NCBI GenBank assembly: GCA_043801445.1
Contig: JAZDMB010000038.1
Location: forward strand, 1-64,000
Reading direction: 5' to 3'
Origin: JAZDFP01 sp043801445
Lineage (GTDB): Bacteria > Planctomycetota > MHYJ01 > JACQXL01
Length of the DNA: 64,000 nucleotides
Shown: piece after piece, positions 43,163-52,400 of the stretch
Layout of the letters: every line of letters starts with the position of its first letter
How positions within the stretch are numbered: the stretch's first letter is position 1
Notes under the pieces: model-generated
Database searches by the model: none
What the model saw: only the letters and a program-made list of their open reading frames with translations
Told to the model about the DNA's origin: nothing
Made by a program: the position numbers and the translations under genes

Positions 43163-43188
43163 TATATGCTCTATACTCTATGCTTAAC

Positions 43189-44106
43189 ATGGAAATTATC
43201 GATTATAAGATACAACTTGAAAACTTTTACGGTCCGCTTGATTTATTGCTTCATCTTATCAAAGAGAACGAACTCGATATCTATAATATTCCGATTGCCC
43301 GCGTAAGCGCTCAGTATCTTACCTATATGGAGATGATGAGCAAGCTGGATATTAATCTTGCCGGAGAATTCCTGTTAATGGCGTCAACATTGATGGAGAT
43401 TAAAGCAAGAATGTTAGTGCCGGCTTACGAAGAAGAAGAGACCGAAGAGCCTGAAGACCCGCGATTCGAATTAATAAGAAAATTATTAGAATATAAAAGA
43501 TATAAAGATATTTCAGTTAAAGTGAGAGGATTAATGGAGATTCAATCGAAAACATTTCCGCGTCCTTATTTGCCCCCGGATAACAAAGGTGTGGAGAACG
43601 AGGAAGTCCAGGAGATAAAGGTTGAATTGGAGTCATGGCAATTGGTAAAAACTTATGCGCGATTGACTAAAGAGATTGTTTTGGATATAGCTGCTTCTAT
43701 ACTTTACGATGATATTCCAATCGAGAGAATTATAGAAGGCATTTTGGAAAAGTTAAAACAGAAGGGTGAAGTTCTTTTCAGGGATTTAATAGCGTCCTAC
43801 CGGGGCGCTAATTCTGCCGCAACTTTAGACCCTGCTTCTTTTCCGAGGGTCGGTTTGTTTCCGGCGCAGGGTCGCGAAGAGGCGACTGTATTGGATAAAA
43901 GGAAGAATCGACTGAATGTAATCAGGAATTTTCTTGCTACTTTGGAACTGGCCCGCCGACAATCAATTGAGGTTTATCAGGAAAAGGATTTTGCGGATAT
44001 TAAACTGAAATTCGTTCCTGAAAAACCGGCGGCTGAAACAAACCGGATTTGTCCGGAAAGCCTTCGTGATTCAGGCGGGGAAGCGCCCAAAAGTGGTTTG
44101 CAGTAA
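43189..44106 (+). CDS. scpA: Segregation and condensation protein ScpA with insertion
   Basis: 305 residues from the ATG at 43189 (an in-frame ATG at 43180 is also possible). The N-terminus IDYKIQLENFYGPLDLLLHL is the ScpA kleisin start; ARMLVPAYEEEETEEPEDPR and the C-terminal winged-helix FLATLELARRQSIEVYQEKDF match. ScpA links the two heads of SMC in chromosome condensation. Partner scpB is not adjacent. Between DLIASYRG and the winged helix about 30 residues (43801-43890) contain palindromes, and the last 20 residues appear as an odd, GC-rich tail. Confidence 0.93.
   Translation: MEIIDYKIQLENFYGPLDLLLHLIKENELDIYNIPIARVSAQYLTYMEMMSKLDINLAGEFLLMASTLMEIKARMLVPAYEEEETEEPEDPRFELIRKLLEYKRYKDISVKVRGLMEIQSKTFPRPYLPPDNKGVENEEVQEIKVELESWQLVKTYARLTKEIVLDIAASILYDDIPIERIIEGILEKLKQKGEVLFRDLIASYRGANSAATLDPASFPRVGLFPAQGREEATVLDKRKNRLNVIRNFLATLELARRQSIEVYQEKDFADIKLKFVPEKPAAETNRICPESLRDSGGEAPKSGLQ
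43828..43886. repeat. Palindromes in frame in scpA
   Basis: GACCCTGC (43828-43835) and GCAGGGTC (43866-43873) are exact complements, overlapped by GTCGC/GCGAC at 43871-43886. They encode part of the linker before the ScpA winged-helix domain. GC is much higher than the surrounding gene. Confidence 0.65.
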
Positions 44107-44119
44107 ATAACTTCCGATA

Positions 44120-45856
44120 TTATTTTTCCAATTCGGCGGAAAGCGTTTCTCTTACTACTTCTTCGACAGTAGTCAGTCCGTTGTAGATGGCTTTTACGCC
44201 GCTTTCTCTTAAGCTTCTCATACCCTCTTCACGCGCCGCTACTCGTAAAGCCTCGGCGGAAGAATGTTTCATGATTGATTGTTTGATTTTATTGGTCATC
44301 AGCAAGACTTCAAATATAGCCATTCTTCCACGATAACCGGTATGGTTGCAATGGGAACATTTTTTCCCATAATAAAACTTTTTGCCTCCTATATCCTCTC
44401 TTGACATATTGAGTTCTAATAACATTTCATCGGTAGGTACCATCTCATCTTTGCATTGCGGACAAATTTTTCTAACCAATCTTTGAGCAATAATCGATTC
44501 GACAGTAGCCGAGATAAGAAATGGTTCGATGCCTAAATCCAATAAACGGCTTACGGAAGAAGGCGCATCGTTAGTATGAAGGGTGGTCATAACAAGATGG
44601 CCGGTTAAGGCTGATTCAATAGCTATTTGAGCCGTTTCAATATCGCGAATTTCTCCGACCAGAATAATATCGGGGTCCTGGCGAAGAATCGACCTCAGAC
44701 AACGACCATAAGTAACGCCGATTTCATCATTGATTTGACATTGGATAATACCCGGAAGGTCATACTCGACCGGGTCTTCGGTTGTGATTATTTTCCATTT
44801 AATATCATTAAGATAATTTAATGATGAATAAAGCGTTGTGGTCTTGCCTGAGCCGGTGGGGCCGGTGACAATAATAATTCCATTAGGCAAACCAATCAGA
44901 TTTTTAATGAGTTTTTTATCTTCATCCGCTAAGCCGATATTATCCAAGTCAAGAGAAACGATATCTTTATTGAGAACCCGCATTACGACACTTTCACCGA
45001 ACATTGTTGGCAAGGTAGAGACTCTGATATCAATAGGCTTGCCGGCGACTATGAGTGAAATGCGTCCATCTTGCGGGAGTCGGGTTTCCGAGATATTAAG
45101 ATTGGCCATAATTTTGATTCTCGAAATAAGGGCAGGCGCAAGACTTAACGGCGGAGGAGCCATTTCGTAAAGCACGCCATCAATTCGATAACGGATTTTT
45201 AATTCTTTTTCAAAGGGTTCTAAATGGATATCAGCAGCTTGGTCGCGTATGGCATGAAACAGGATAAGATTTAAGAGTTTTTTAACGGGTGCTTGGTCAG
45301 CCATTGCCTGAATATTATCTAACGTAAAAGATTTGCTTTTTTCTTCTCCTGACTCCATAGAATCTTTTGTTCCTATTTGAGCATCAGGGGTATTTTTCGG
45401 TAATTCTTCCAGAGGTTCTTTGTAGTCAGCCGGGTAATATTTTTTCAAAGCATACCTGAATTTCGTTTCATCGGTTAATACGCCTTTAATCTGACAGTTG
45501 AGGTTAAAGCGTATATCATCTAAGACACCGATATTCGCAGGATTAGACATGGCAACGGTGAGGATATTTTTATCGAATTTAACAGGGATGATTTTGTAAG
45601 AGTTTACCATCGAAAATGGGATTTTTTCTATAACCGCTTTTGGGATTTCCAATTCATCAATATTGATAACTTCCATTCCCGATTGAGCGCCTAAGGCGAG
45701 AAGAATGTTTTTTTCGGTTGCGTATTTCAATTGAATAAGTATTTTGCCAATGATACCGCCTTTTTGACGCTGGATTTCTAATGCTTGTTGAATCTGTTGG
45801 TCGGTGACGACCTTCATTTCCTTTAGTATTTGTCCTAATAATTTGCGCGGGCTCAT
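44120..45856 (-). CDS. gspE: Type II secretion ATPase GspE
   Basis: 578 residues. N-terminal MshEN-type domain (about 1-150), then the ATPase: Walker A GPTGSGKTTTLYSS (about 335), Asp box, Walker B ILVGEIRD (about 400), His-box TTLHTND, and a tetracysteine zinc site (CPQC about 466, CSHC about 502). GspE drives pseudopilus extension. PilB of type IV pili has the same layout, so the choice rests on the gsp genes at 9.6-14.6 kb, which are not adjacent. No gspF or gspD flanks it. A weak AGGGT precedes the ATG. Confidence 0.9.
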   Translation of the reverse strand: MSPRKLLGQILKEMKVVTDQQIQQALEIQRQKGGIIGKILIQLKYATEKNILLALGAQSGMEVINIDELEIPKAVIEKIPFSMVNSYKIIPVKFDKNILTVAMSNPANIGVLDDIRFNLNCQIKGVLTDETKFRYALKKYYPADYKEPLEELPKNTPDAQIGTKDSMESGEEKSKSFTLDNIQAMADQAPVKKLLNLILFHAIRDQAADIHLEPFEKELKIRYRIDGVLYEMAPPPLSLAPALISRIKIMANLNISETRLPQDGRISLIVAGKPIDIRVSTLPTMFGESVVMRVLNKDIVSLDLDNIGLADEDKKLIKNLIGLPNGIIIVTGPTGSGKTTTLYSSLNYLNDIKWKIITTEDPVEYDLPGIIQCQINDEIGVTYGRCLRSILRQDPDIILVGEIRDIETAQIAIESALTGHLVMTTLHTNDAPSSVSRLLDLGIEPFLISATVESIIAQRLVRKICPQCKDEMVPTDEMLLELNMSREDIGGKKFYYGKKCSHCNHTGYRGRMAIFEVLLMTNKIKQSIMKHSSAEALRVAAREEGMRSLRESGVKAIYNGLTTVEEVVRETLSAELEK

Positions 45857-45967
45857 ATTTATACCCTAATTAAATCGGTTGCAATTGTCAAGAAAAGTAA
45901 ACGCGAGATGTTGACAAATATTTATAAATTGTTAGAATTGCATTATATTATAATTTAATATTTTATT

Positions 45968-48595
45968 ATGAATACAAAACTCGGTATTTTGTGCGATAAA
46001 TTTATAGAGGCTTGCTGGCTTGCGGCATTAATACTTTCACCGGTGTATATGGATATCTACACACATCGGATGTTTGAGCCGGATAAAGCGTGCGTTATTC
46101 GTTCGCTGGCTATTTTAATGATAGTATTTTATATCGTTAAAGTATTTGAAAGTAAATCGGCAGATAAAATATTCCCCGCCACTAATCAGAAATCTTCGTC
46201 ATTTAAAGACGTAAAATCATTAGAGGATAAAACATCATTCTTTTCCATGAACTTTATTTTCATCCCTTTTTTACTGTTTGTCATAGCATATATAGTTTCT
46301 GTAATTTTTTCTGCTGTTCCTTATAATAGTGTGTGGGGCGGTTTTGATAGGTTGCAGGGATTATATACTAATGCTTCTTTTTGGGTAATCTTTATACTCG
46401 CTGCAATAAACATAAGAAGTAAAGAGCAAATAAAGCGGATTATTAGTACGATAATTTTTACTTCCGTGCCGATTGTTGCATATAGTTTTATTCAAAGATT
46501 GAGATTGGACCCCGTGCCATGGCAAGCAATGGACCCTTCCATCAGAGTTTCAGCCACAATGGGCAATCCCATATTTTTAGCGGCTTATTTAATAATTGCA
46601 ATTCCCTTAACCATTTCGAGATTCGTCCGTTGTTTTGTAGATAAAAAACTCGTTGTTTTTCCGGACATATTTTCCATTGTTTTTTATGGATTAATGGTTG
46701 TATTGCAGGTTATTACCGTATTTCTAAGTCAGAGTCGCGGTCCGATATTGGGAATGTTCGCCAGTATTTTCGCTTTTGTTTTTATTTATGCCTGGGCATA
46801 TCGTAAAAAGTATCTTTTCATGCTTATTGCTGTTCTCTTTGTTATCGGAATTATTTTCCTTGCTTTATTTAATCTTCCGCATCTCATGCCCGATAAAAAA
46901 CTATCACCTAAAATAGAACCATTATGGCAGAAGACATTTGGGAGGTTAATGGAAGTGCCATACGTGCGTCAGTTGGGACGGGTTGTTGAAACTGATCCGG
47001 GTTCATCAGGCCGTACAAGAATTATTCTTTGGAATGGTATTTGGAAGTTAATTAACGACAAAGATGAGCCATATCGTTTCTTTATCGGCTATGGTCCTGA
47101 AAGCCTTTCCACCGTTTATTATAAAAACTATACAATGGAACTCGCAAAACTGGAAGGGGTCAATGTTCACGCAGACCGTTCGCATAATGGATACCTTGAT
47201 GTTTGGGTAATGAATGGAATTTTCGGGTTAGTTTCATATCTATTTCTTTTAGTATGTATAATGTATATGGCGTTGAAAACTATTAAGCCAAAGAAAGAAA
47301 ATGGACAAGTAGATAATGACGGCAACTATCTTACTTTGATGATGATAGGATTAATTACGGCCATTACGGCTCATCTGGTGGAAATTTTTGTCGGTATAGC
47401 AATTGTTTCCACTTTCACTCATTTTTGGATTATTACGGCAGCAATTTATGCAACATATAAACTAAAATTATTGTCGCGTAGCGGAGCAAATGAGCAATTA
47501 TCCAAAGAAGAATCTAATCAGAAATTGAATAAAAATATTTCACATCAGGAATCGTCTAAGCCAAATACTTCCGAGGCTAACAAAATACTTAATTGGAGAT
47601 TTTATCTTTTCGTGGGATATATTATTTTAACTATAGTCATAGCTTTTATTCTTTTCAAATACTCTTGGCCTGAATCTAAAATGCTTACTCCGGATATAAA
47701 GGATTCAAGGAATACATTGCTTATGACATTTTGCGGCTGGTTATTATTTGGTTTTCTTGTTGGTGTTGCAGTATGGCCGTCTTTTGTGTTCTGGACATAT
47801 GCGTGTCAGACCTTAATAATGGAAGTGGTTATGGTGAAAAAATATTGGCCGGATGATACCACTAATACAGATACATTAATTATTTATTCTTGGTTATGGA
47901 TTTTAGCAGGGATTATTATCGGAGCTTTTTCTCTTAGAAGAGAAGAAAAACCGGTGAAGTTCTGTTATTTTAGTAATGTCCTGATAGGTTCGGTGATGTT
48001 AATAACAGTTTCTTTTGTTATTATTAAAAGCAATCTTTTCCCGCTCAGGGCTGATGGTTTTTATAAATTTTGTTTCAGTTATGATATAAGCGCTGAAGAG
48101 TTTCTGAGAACCGGTAAAATGGAAGAATCGTACCGGACGAGAGTAGCCTGTATTAGAAATTTTCAGAATGCGCTTAAATATGCTCCTGATGAACGGGCAT
48201 ATCTTAACGGCAGCGGCAGGAATTTTCTGGAACTTTCCAAATTAGCATCGCAACGGAATCAAAATGTTGCTAACAGGCTTTTAGCACCGCCCAGCATCAA
48301 AGAGATTGTTGAATTTAATTTAGAACGTTTCAATAATTTCAGCTCAAGAGATTTCTTTCTTTGCAGCGCTTCTTGTATTCAAAAGGCGTATGAATTGGAT
48401 TTAAATAACTTTGAACGGATAATTGCACTGATACGCATCTACCGGTATTGGGGTGAGTTAGATAAGGATACTACTAAATTTACAAAAGGATTAGAGCTTT
48501 GTAATGAAGCCAAAAGGACAAGTCCGCTTAATACAAAAGTTACTGATGAAATCAGGGAGCTTCAGAGATTAATAGGAATGTACTCACCAAAGTAA
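45968..48595 (+). CDS. O-antigen-ligase-like membrane protein with TPR tail
   Basis: 875 residues. About 12-14 hydrophobic helices in two blocks (about 10-490 and 535-690). The first block contains SQSRGPILGMF and, after a loop, the motif HADRSHNGYLDVWVMNGIFGL, typical of Wzy/O-antigen ligases that polymerise or attach glycans in the inner membrane. A soluble C-terminus (about 690-875) has TPR-like helices (RNFQNALKYAPDERAYL). Not within a polysaccharide gene cluster. It starts with no clear ribosome site and its end overlaps the converging TSUP gene by 12 bases. Confidence 0.78.
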   Translation: MNTKLGILCDKFIEACWLAALILSPVYMDIYTHRMFEPDKACVIRSLAILMIVFYIVKVFESKSADKIFPATNQKSSSFKDVKSLEDKTSFFSMNFIFIPFLLFVIAYIVSVIFSAVPYNSVWGGFDRLQGLYTNASFWVIFILAAINIRSKEQIKRIISTIIFTSVPIVAYSFIQRLRLDPVPWQAMDPSIRVSATMGNPIFLAAYLIIAIPLTISRFVRCFVDKKLVVFPDIFSIVFYGLMVVLQVITVFLSQSRGPILGMFASIFAFVFIYAWAYRKKYLFMLIAVLFVIGIIFLALFNLPHLMPDKKLSPKIEPLWQKTFGRLMEVPYVRQLGRVVETDPGSSGRTRIILWNGIWKLINDKDEPYRFFIGYGPESLSTVYYKNYTMELAKLEGVNVHADRSHNGYLDVWVMNGIFGLVSYLFLLVCIMYMALKTIKPKKENGQVDNDGNYLTLMMIGLITAITAHLVEIFVGIAIVSTFTHFWIITAAIYATYKLKLLSRSGANEQLSKEESNQKLNKNISHQESSKPNTSEANKILNWRFYLFVGYIILTIVIAFILFKYSWPESKMLTPDIKDSRNTLLMTFCGWLLFGFLVGVAVWPSFVFWTYACQTLIMEVVMVKKYWPDDTTNTDTLIIYSWLWILAGIIIGAFSLRREEKPVKFCYFSNVLIGSVMLITVSFVIIKSNLFPLRADGFYKFCFSYDISAEEFLRTGKMEESYRTRVACIRNFQNALKYAPDERAYLNGSGRNFLELSKLASQRNQNVANRLLAPPSIKEIVEFNLERFNNFSSRDFFLCSASCIQKAYELDLNNFERIIALIRIYRYWGELDKDTTKFTKGLELCNEAKRTSPLNTKVTDEIRELQRLIGMYSPK

Positions 48596-49339
48596 TTTAA
48601 TGGCTACAATTATTAACATAGAACCCAGGATGATAATAATCAAACGGGAAGATATTTTAGATGAGATATAAGCGCCGATTTGTGCGCCTATAAATGCGCC
48701 ACTTCCTAATAAAAAACCCTTCGGATAGTCAATATGATTCATGATGGCATGAGGAATTATTGATAACAATGCGGTATTTAATAGTATAAATTGTGAAGTA
48801 GCAGTAGCTAGTTGAACGGGCATGCTTAAGAAATAGATTAAAACAGGCACATGGATAACACCACCTCCGATTCCTAAAGACGCCGCAACAAATCCACTTG
48901 ATAATCCGATAAAAAACAGTATTATATTTTTACGTCTGTTTAACTTTATAGGCGTAAACGGATTATCTTTATGTTTTTGAGAGGTATTATTTTTGATTAA
49001 CAAATTAATTGCTATGAGAATTAGGATAACAGAAAAAATAATCTTAAAAATCCTATTGTTGAAAAAACTGGAAATATAAGCGCCCAGAATTATGCCCGGA
49101 ATGCTATAGGCTATTATCAGTAAGCCTATAGAATATTGTATTCTTTTATAGCGAGCATAAGCAAGCGTTCCGGAAAAAGCATTAAATACAATAACGAAAA
49201 GACTTGTTCCGATAGCAAATTGAGGATTTAAGTGGCACACTAAAAGTAAAAATGGAATTAGAAATACACCGCCACCAATACCTATTAAAGTGCCTAAGAA
49301 CCCGGTTAAAATGCCGAATAAAAATAATGTTATAGTCAT
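48584..49339 (-). CDS. TSUP (TauE/SafE) family permease
   Basis: 251 residues with about eight helices in two halves. Each half has the GIGGGV-type motif (LIGIGGGVFLIPF and SLGIGGGVIHVPVLI), the signature of TSUP sulfite/organosulfonate exporters. The cargo cannot be inferred; sulfur compounds are most common. It converges with the O-antigen-ligase-like gene. No neighbours in sulfur metabolism are seen. Confidence 0.9.
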   Translation of the reverse strand: MTITLFLFGILTGFLGTLIGIGGGVFLIPFLLLVCHLNPQFAIGTSLFVIVFNAFSGTLAYARYKRIQYSIGLLIIAYSIPGIILGAYISSFFNNRIFKIIFSVILILIAINLLIKNNTSQKHKDNPFTPIKLNRRKNIILFFIGLSSGFVAASLGIGGGVIHVPVLIYFLSMPVQLATATSQFILLNTALLSIIPHAIMNHIDYPKGFLLGSGAFIGAQIGAYISSKISSRLIIIILGSMLIIVAIKLLW

Positions 49340-49425
49340 ATTATCAATGTATTTGGCAATCTAAAAAAATTGATTGACTTACTCAGTATATGATAGTATT
49401 ATAATTAAGAATAAAATATATTTTT

Positions 49426-52400
49426 ATGGGAATTTATTCTGTAAAAAAAGAGGATTTGGCCGAATTGGTTTTCAAGGACGAATTAACCAATCTATATAAC
49501 CGTCGTTTTTTTAATCAATATCTTAAGGAGAAATTTGATTGGAAGGGGCAGTCTTTACTTTCCCTTTTGATGATTGACATAGACTATTTCAAAAAAATAA
49601 ATGATACTTATGGCCATTTAGAAGGCGATAATATCCTGGAACAATTTGGCGTTATTATTAAAGAAACGGTCGGTGATACGGGAGTATCTATTCGGTATGC
49701 CGGTGATGAGTTTTCTGTTATTATATTATCTGATAAGAAAAAATCATTGGAGCTTGCTCAAGATTTATTACATCGTGTTGAAAAGACAGCATTTCGCAGA
49801 CGGGATGTAAATGCAGAACCCATTGCCGTAAGCATTAGTATAGGAATAGCTTCATTTCCAGATGATGCTGGAGCACCGCTTGAACTTATTGAACAAGCAG
49901 ACAAGGCGCTTTATTTATCAAAACATCAGGGACGTAACCGTGTTTTTGCAGCAGGTACTTTCTCAGACGAAGATATTGTAGAAAGGGATATATTTAATAA
50001 TTTCCCCTGCCCGCATTTTATCGGACGTCAAGAGGTTTCTCAGGAAATCATACAGTATCTGAATCCTTCCTCAACAGACAAGAATATTTTTATTCTCATT
50101 GAAGAGCCTACCGGATTCGGGAAAACCCGTTTACTTAAAGAATTAAGTTCATATCAAAATGCTTTTGCTTTTTATAATCCCTGTAATGAAATAGATACAA
50201 GCGTTCCCTATAAGCCTATAATTTCATTTCTAACAACATTAGCAGAGTCAAGGAATTCTATTATCAATGAAATTTTAAGTCAATTATCAGTAGAAATGTT
50301 ATCGGAACTGAAAGGACTTATTCCTCAATTAGGTAAAAATATTTCTTTGTCTCAAAATGTTGCTAATAAAGGAAATGAACAAAATAGGAAATTATTATTT
50401 GAATCCCTAGTTTATTTCTTGAGCCTATTATCTCAAAAACGTCCCTTATTATTGCTAATTGATGAATTCCAAAATATTGACCAGGCTACTTTACTTATTA
50501 TTGAAGCGTTATTGGAAGAGGAAATGGGGCACTATGTTATAGTTGCTGCTCTTCGTAGTGGAAGCATTGATTTATCATTAAATCAATTTCTCTCTAAAAT
50601 AGAAAATCACAAACGTCTTTCATTATCATGTTTTAATTTGGAACGAACCGCAGAAATGATTTCTAAAATATTACCTCAGAGAATTGCAACTCCTTCTTTT
50701 GATGAGAAAATTCAACAGTTAACTAAAGGGAATCCGTTATTTATTGAAGAGATGTTGAAATATCTGATGCTTAAAAACCTTGTCAAACGCAAGGGGAAAC
50801 AATGGGTTTTTGATATAGAAAACATTCCATCTGATATTTGGTCGGTGGATATAGATAAAATTATACAGGAAAACATCGGTTTGATTGAAACAGAAACCAA
50901 GTCCGTTATTGAAAAAGCTACAGTTATCGGTCAGGATATCCCGCTTAATCTTCTGAATGGCGTAACATATCAGAATGAAAGTGAAACTATTGATGCACTA
51001 GATAAAGCCAAACGATTTCATCTTATTGAATCCACGGATTCATTAAAGGAAGACAGGGTTTCTTTTATTAATAAACATCTTCAAGAGGTTGTTTATCAGA
51101 ATATTGATGAGAAAGAGCGACAGGCATTGCATCAAAATGTCGGTGAGGCAGCAGAGAAGATTTATCAAGATGAATTGGATTCTGCTGCTCCTGCTTTAGC
51201 GTTCCATTTTGCTAAGGCTGGAGATGAAAAAAAAGCACTTGTTTATGAAGAACGGATTGAAAATTCAGCTGCCGGTTTTTTCCGACGAGACGAAATTTCC
51301 GGATATTATGAATCGCACCAGGGTGTTATTCGTTCGAAAATAAAAGAGGCGATTCAGCCTTTATCTTCAAAGCGAATGGAGTTAATCAAAGACCTGTTAC
51401 GCAATCTTGTTTCTACCTGCAAAAATATGAGACTTTATCCTGATGGCAGTCAACTTATAACCATGGCGTATACAAGTCTTTTGAAATTAATGCATGGTAT
51501 ATTTGAAGAGGCTGATATTTTTACGTTCAGTGAATCGAAAAATATTCTTCAGATAAATACTGTTCCCTTGGATTCTAAAAATTATGGCGCTGCTGTCATT
51601 GAGTTCCTGGCATTATTAAAGGACCACTATATTAAAAATGTAACATTTCGGAAGGGAGTAACGGAACAGGAAATAGAACGCTTCCTGAGAAATCTTGATA
51701 AATCATCCGATAAACCTTTTGCCTCAAGTGGTTATTGGAATAAATTTCTGGATGATAATGGCATTTCCAATATTGGTATTACACAGCAAGTCTTTATTGC
51801 TAAAAGAGAAAAGGGCGTTTCTTCTTCCGTATCAGCCGCTCAGGAAAAAATAGAACTTGATGCTTCCCTTATCGTATCTATTAAAGACTTTTTTAGATAC
51901 TTTTGCGCCGCAATAGAAAATATTAAACTTTATCCTCCCGGCAGTCAATTAGCTATTGAAGCTGTTAAATATGTCAACAAATCAATAGAAGATGTTTTTA
52001 AACATATTTCAGTATTGAATGTTGGGGTTTCCGAAGGAATACTATTAATTAATGGGACACCTGTTAATCCACGTCTGTTAGGCTCTGGTTCTGTTACTCT
52101 AGCTAAAATTATTCGGGACTATAATCTGAAAAGTATTTCTTTTTCTAAGGATATTTTAAAAGAAGAAATGGAAATGTTTATAGAAATTCTGAGTAAAATT
52201 TCCGTTGAAGAGACTAAAGAAAAATCCGTTAAAGATTGGGATACTTCTCTGGCTCAAAAGAATATTGTTAATATAAAAATAGGTGCAATGGTTTATGTGA
52301 CCGCTGATACAAGGCGGAGCGGTCCTCCGCCATTAGGGCGAGGATTCGCTTCGGCGAGTGCGCAGCCTTCTATTGATGGTGCCGGTATGGCAGAAGGAGG

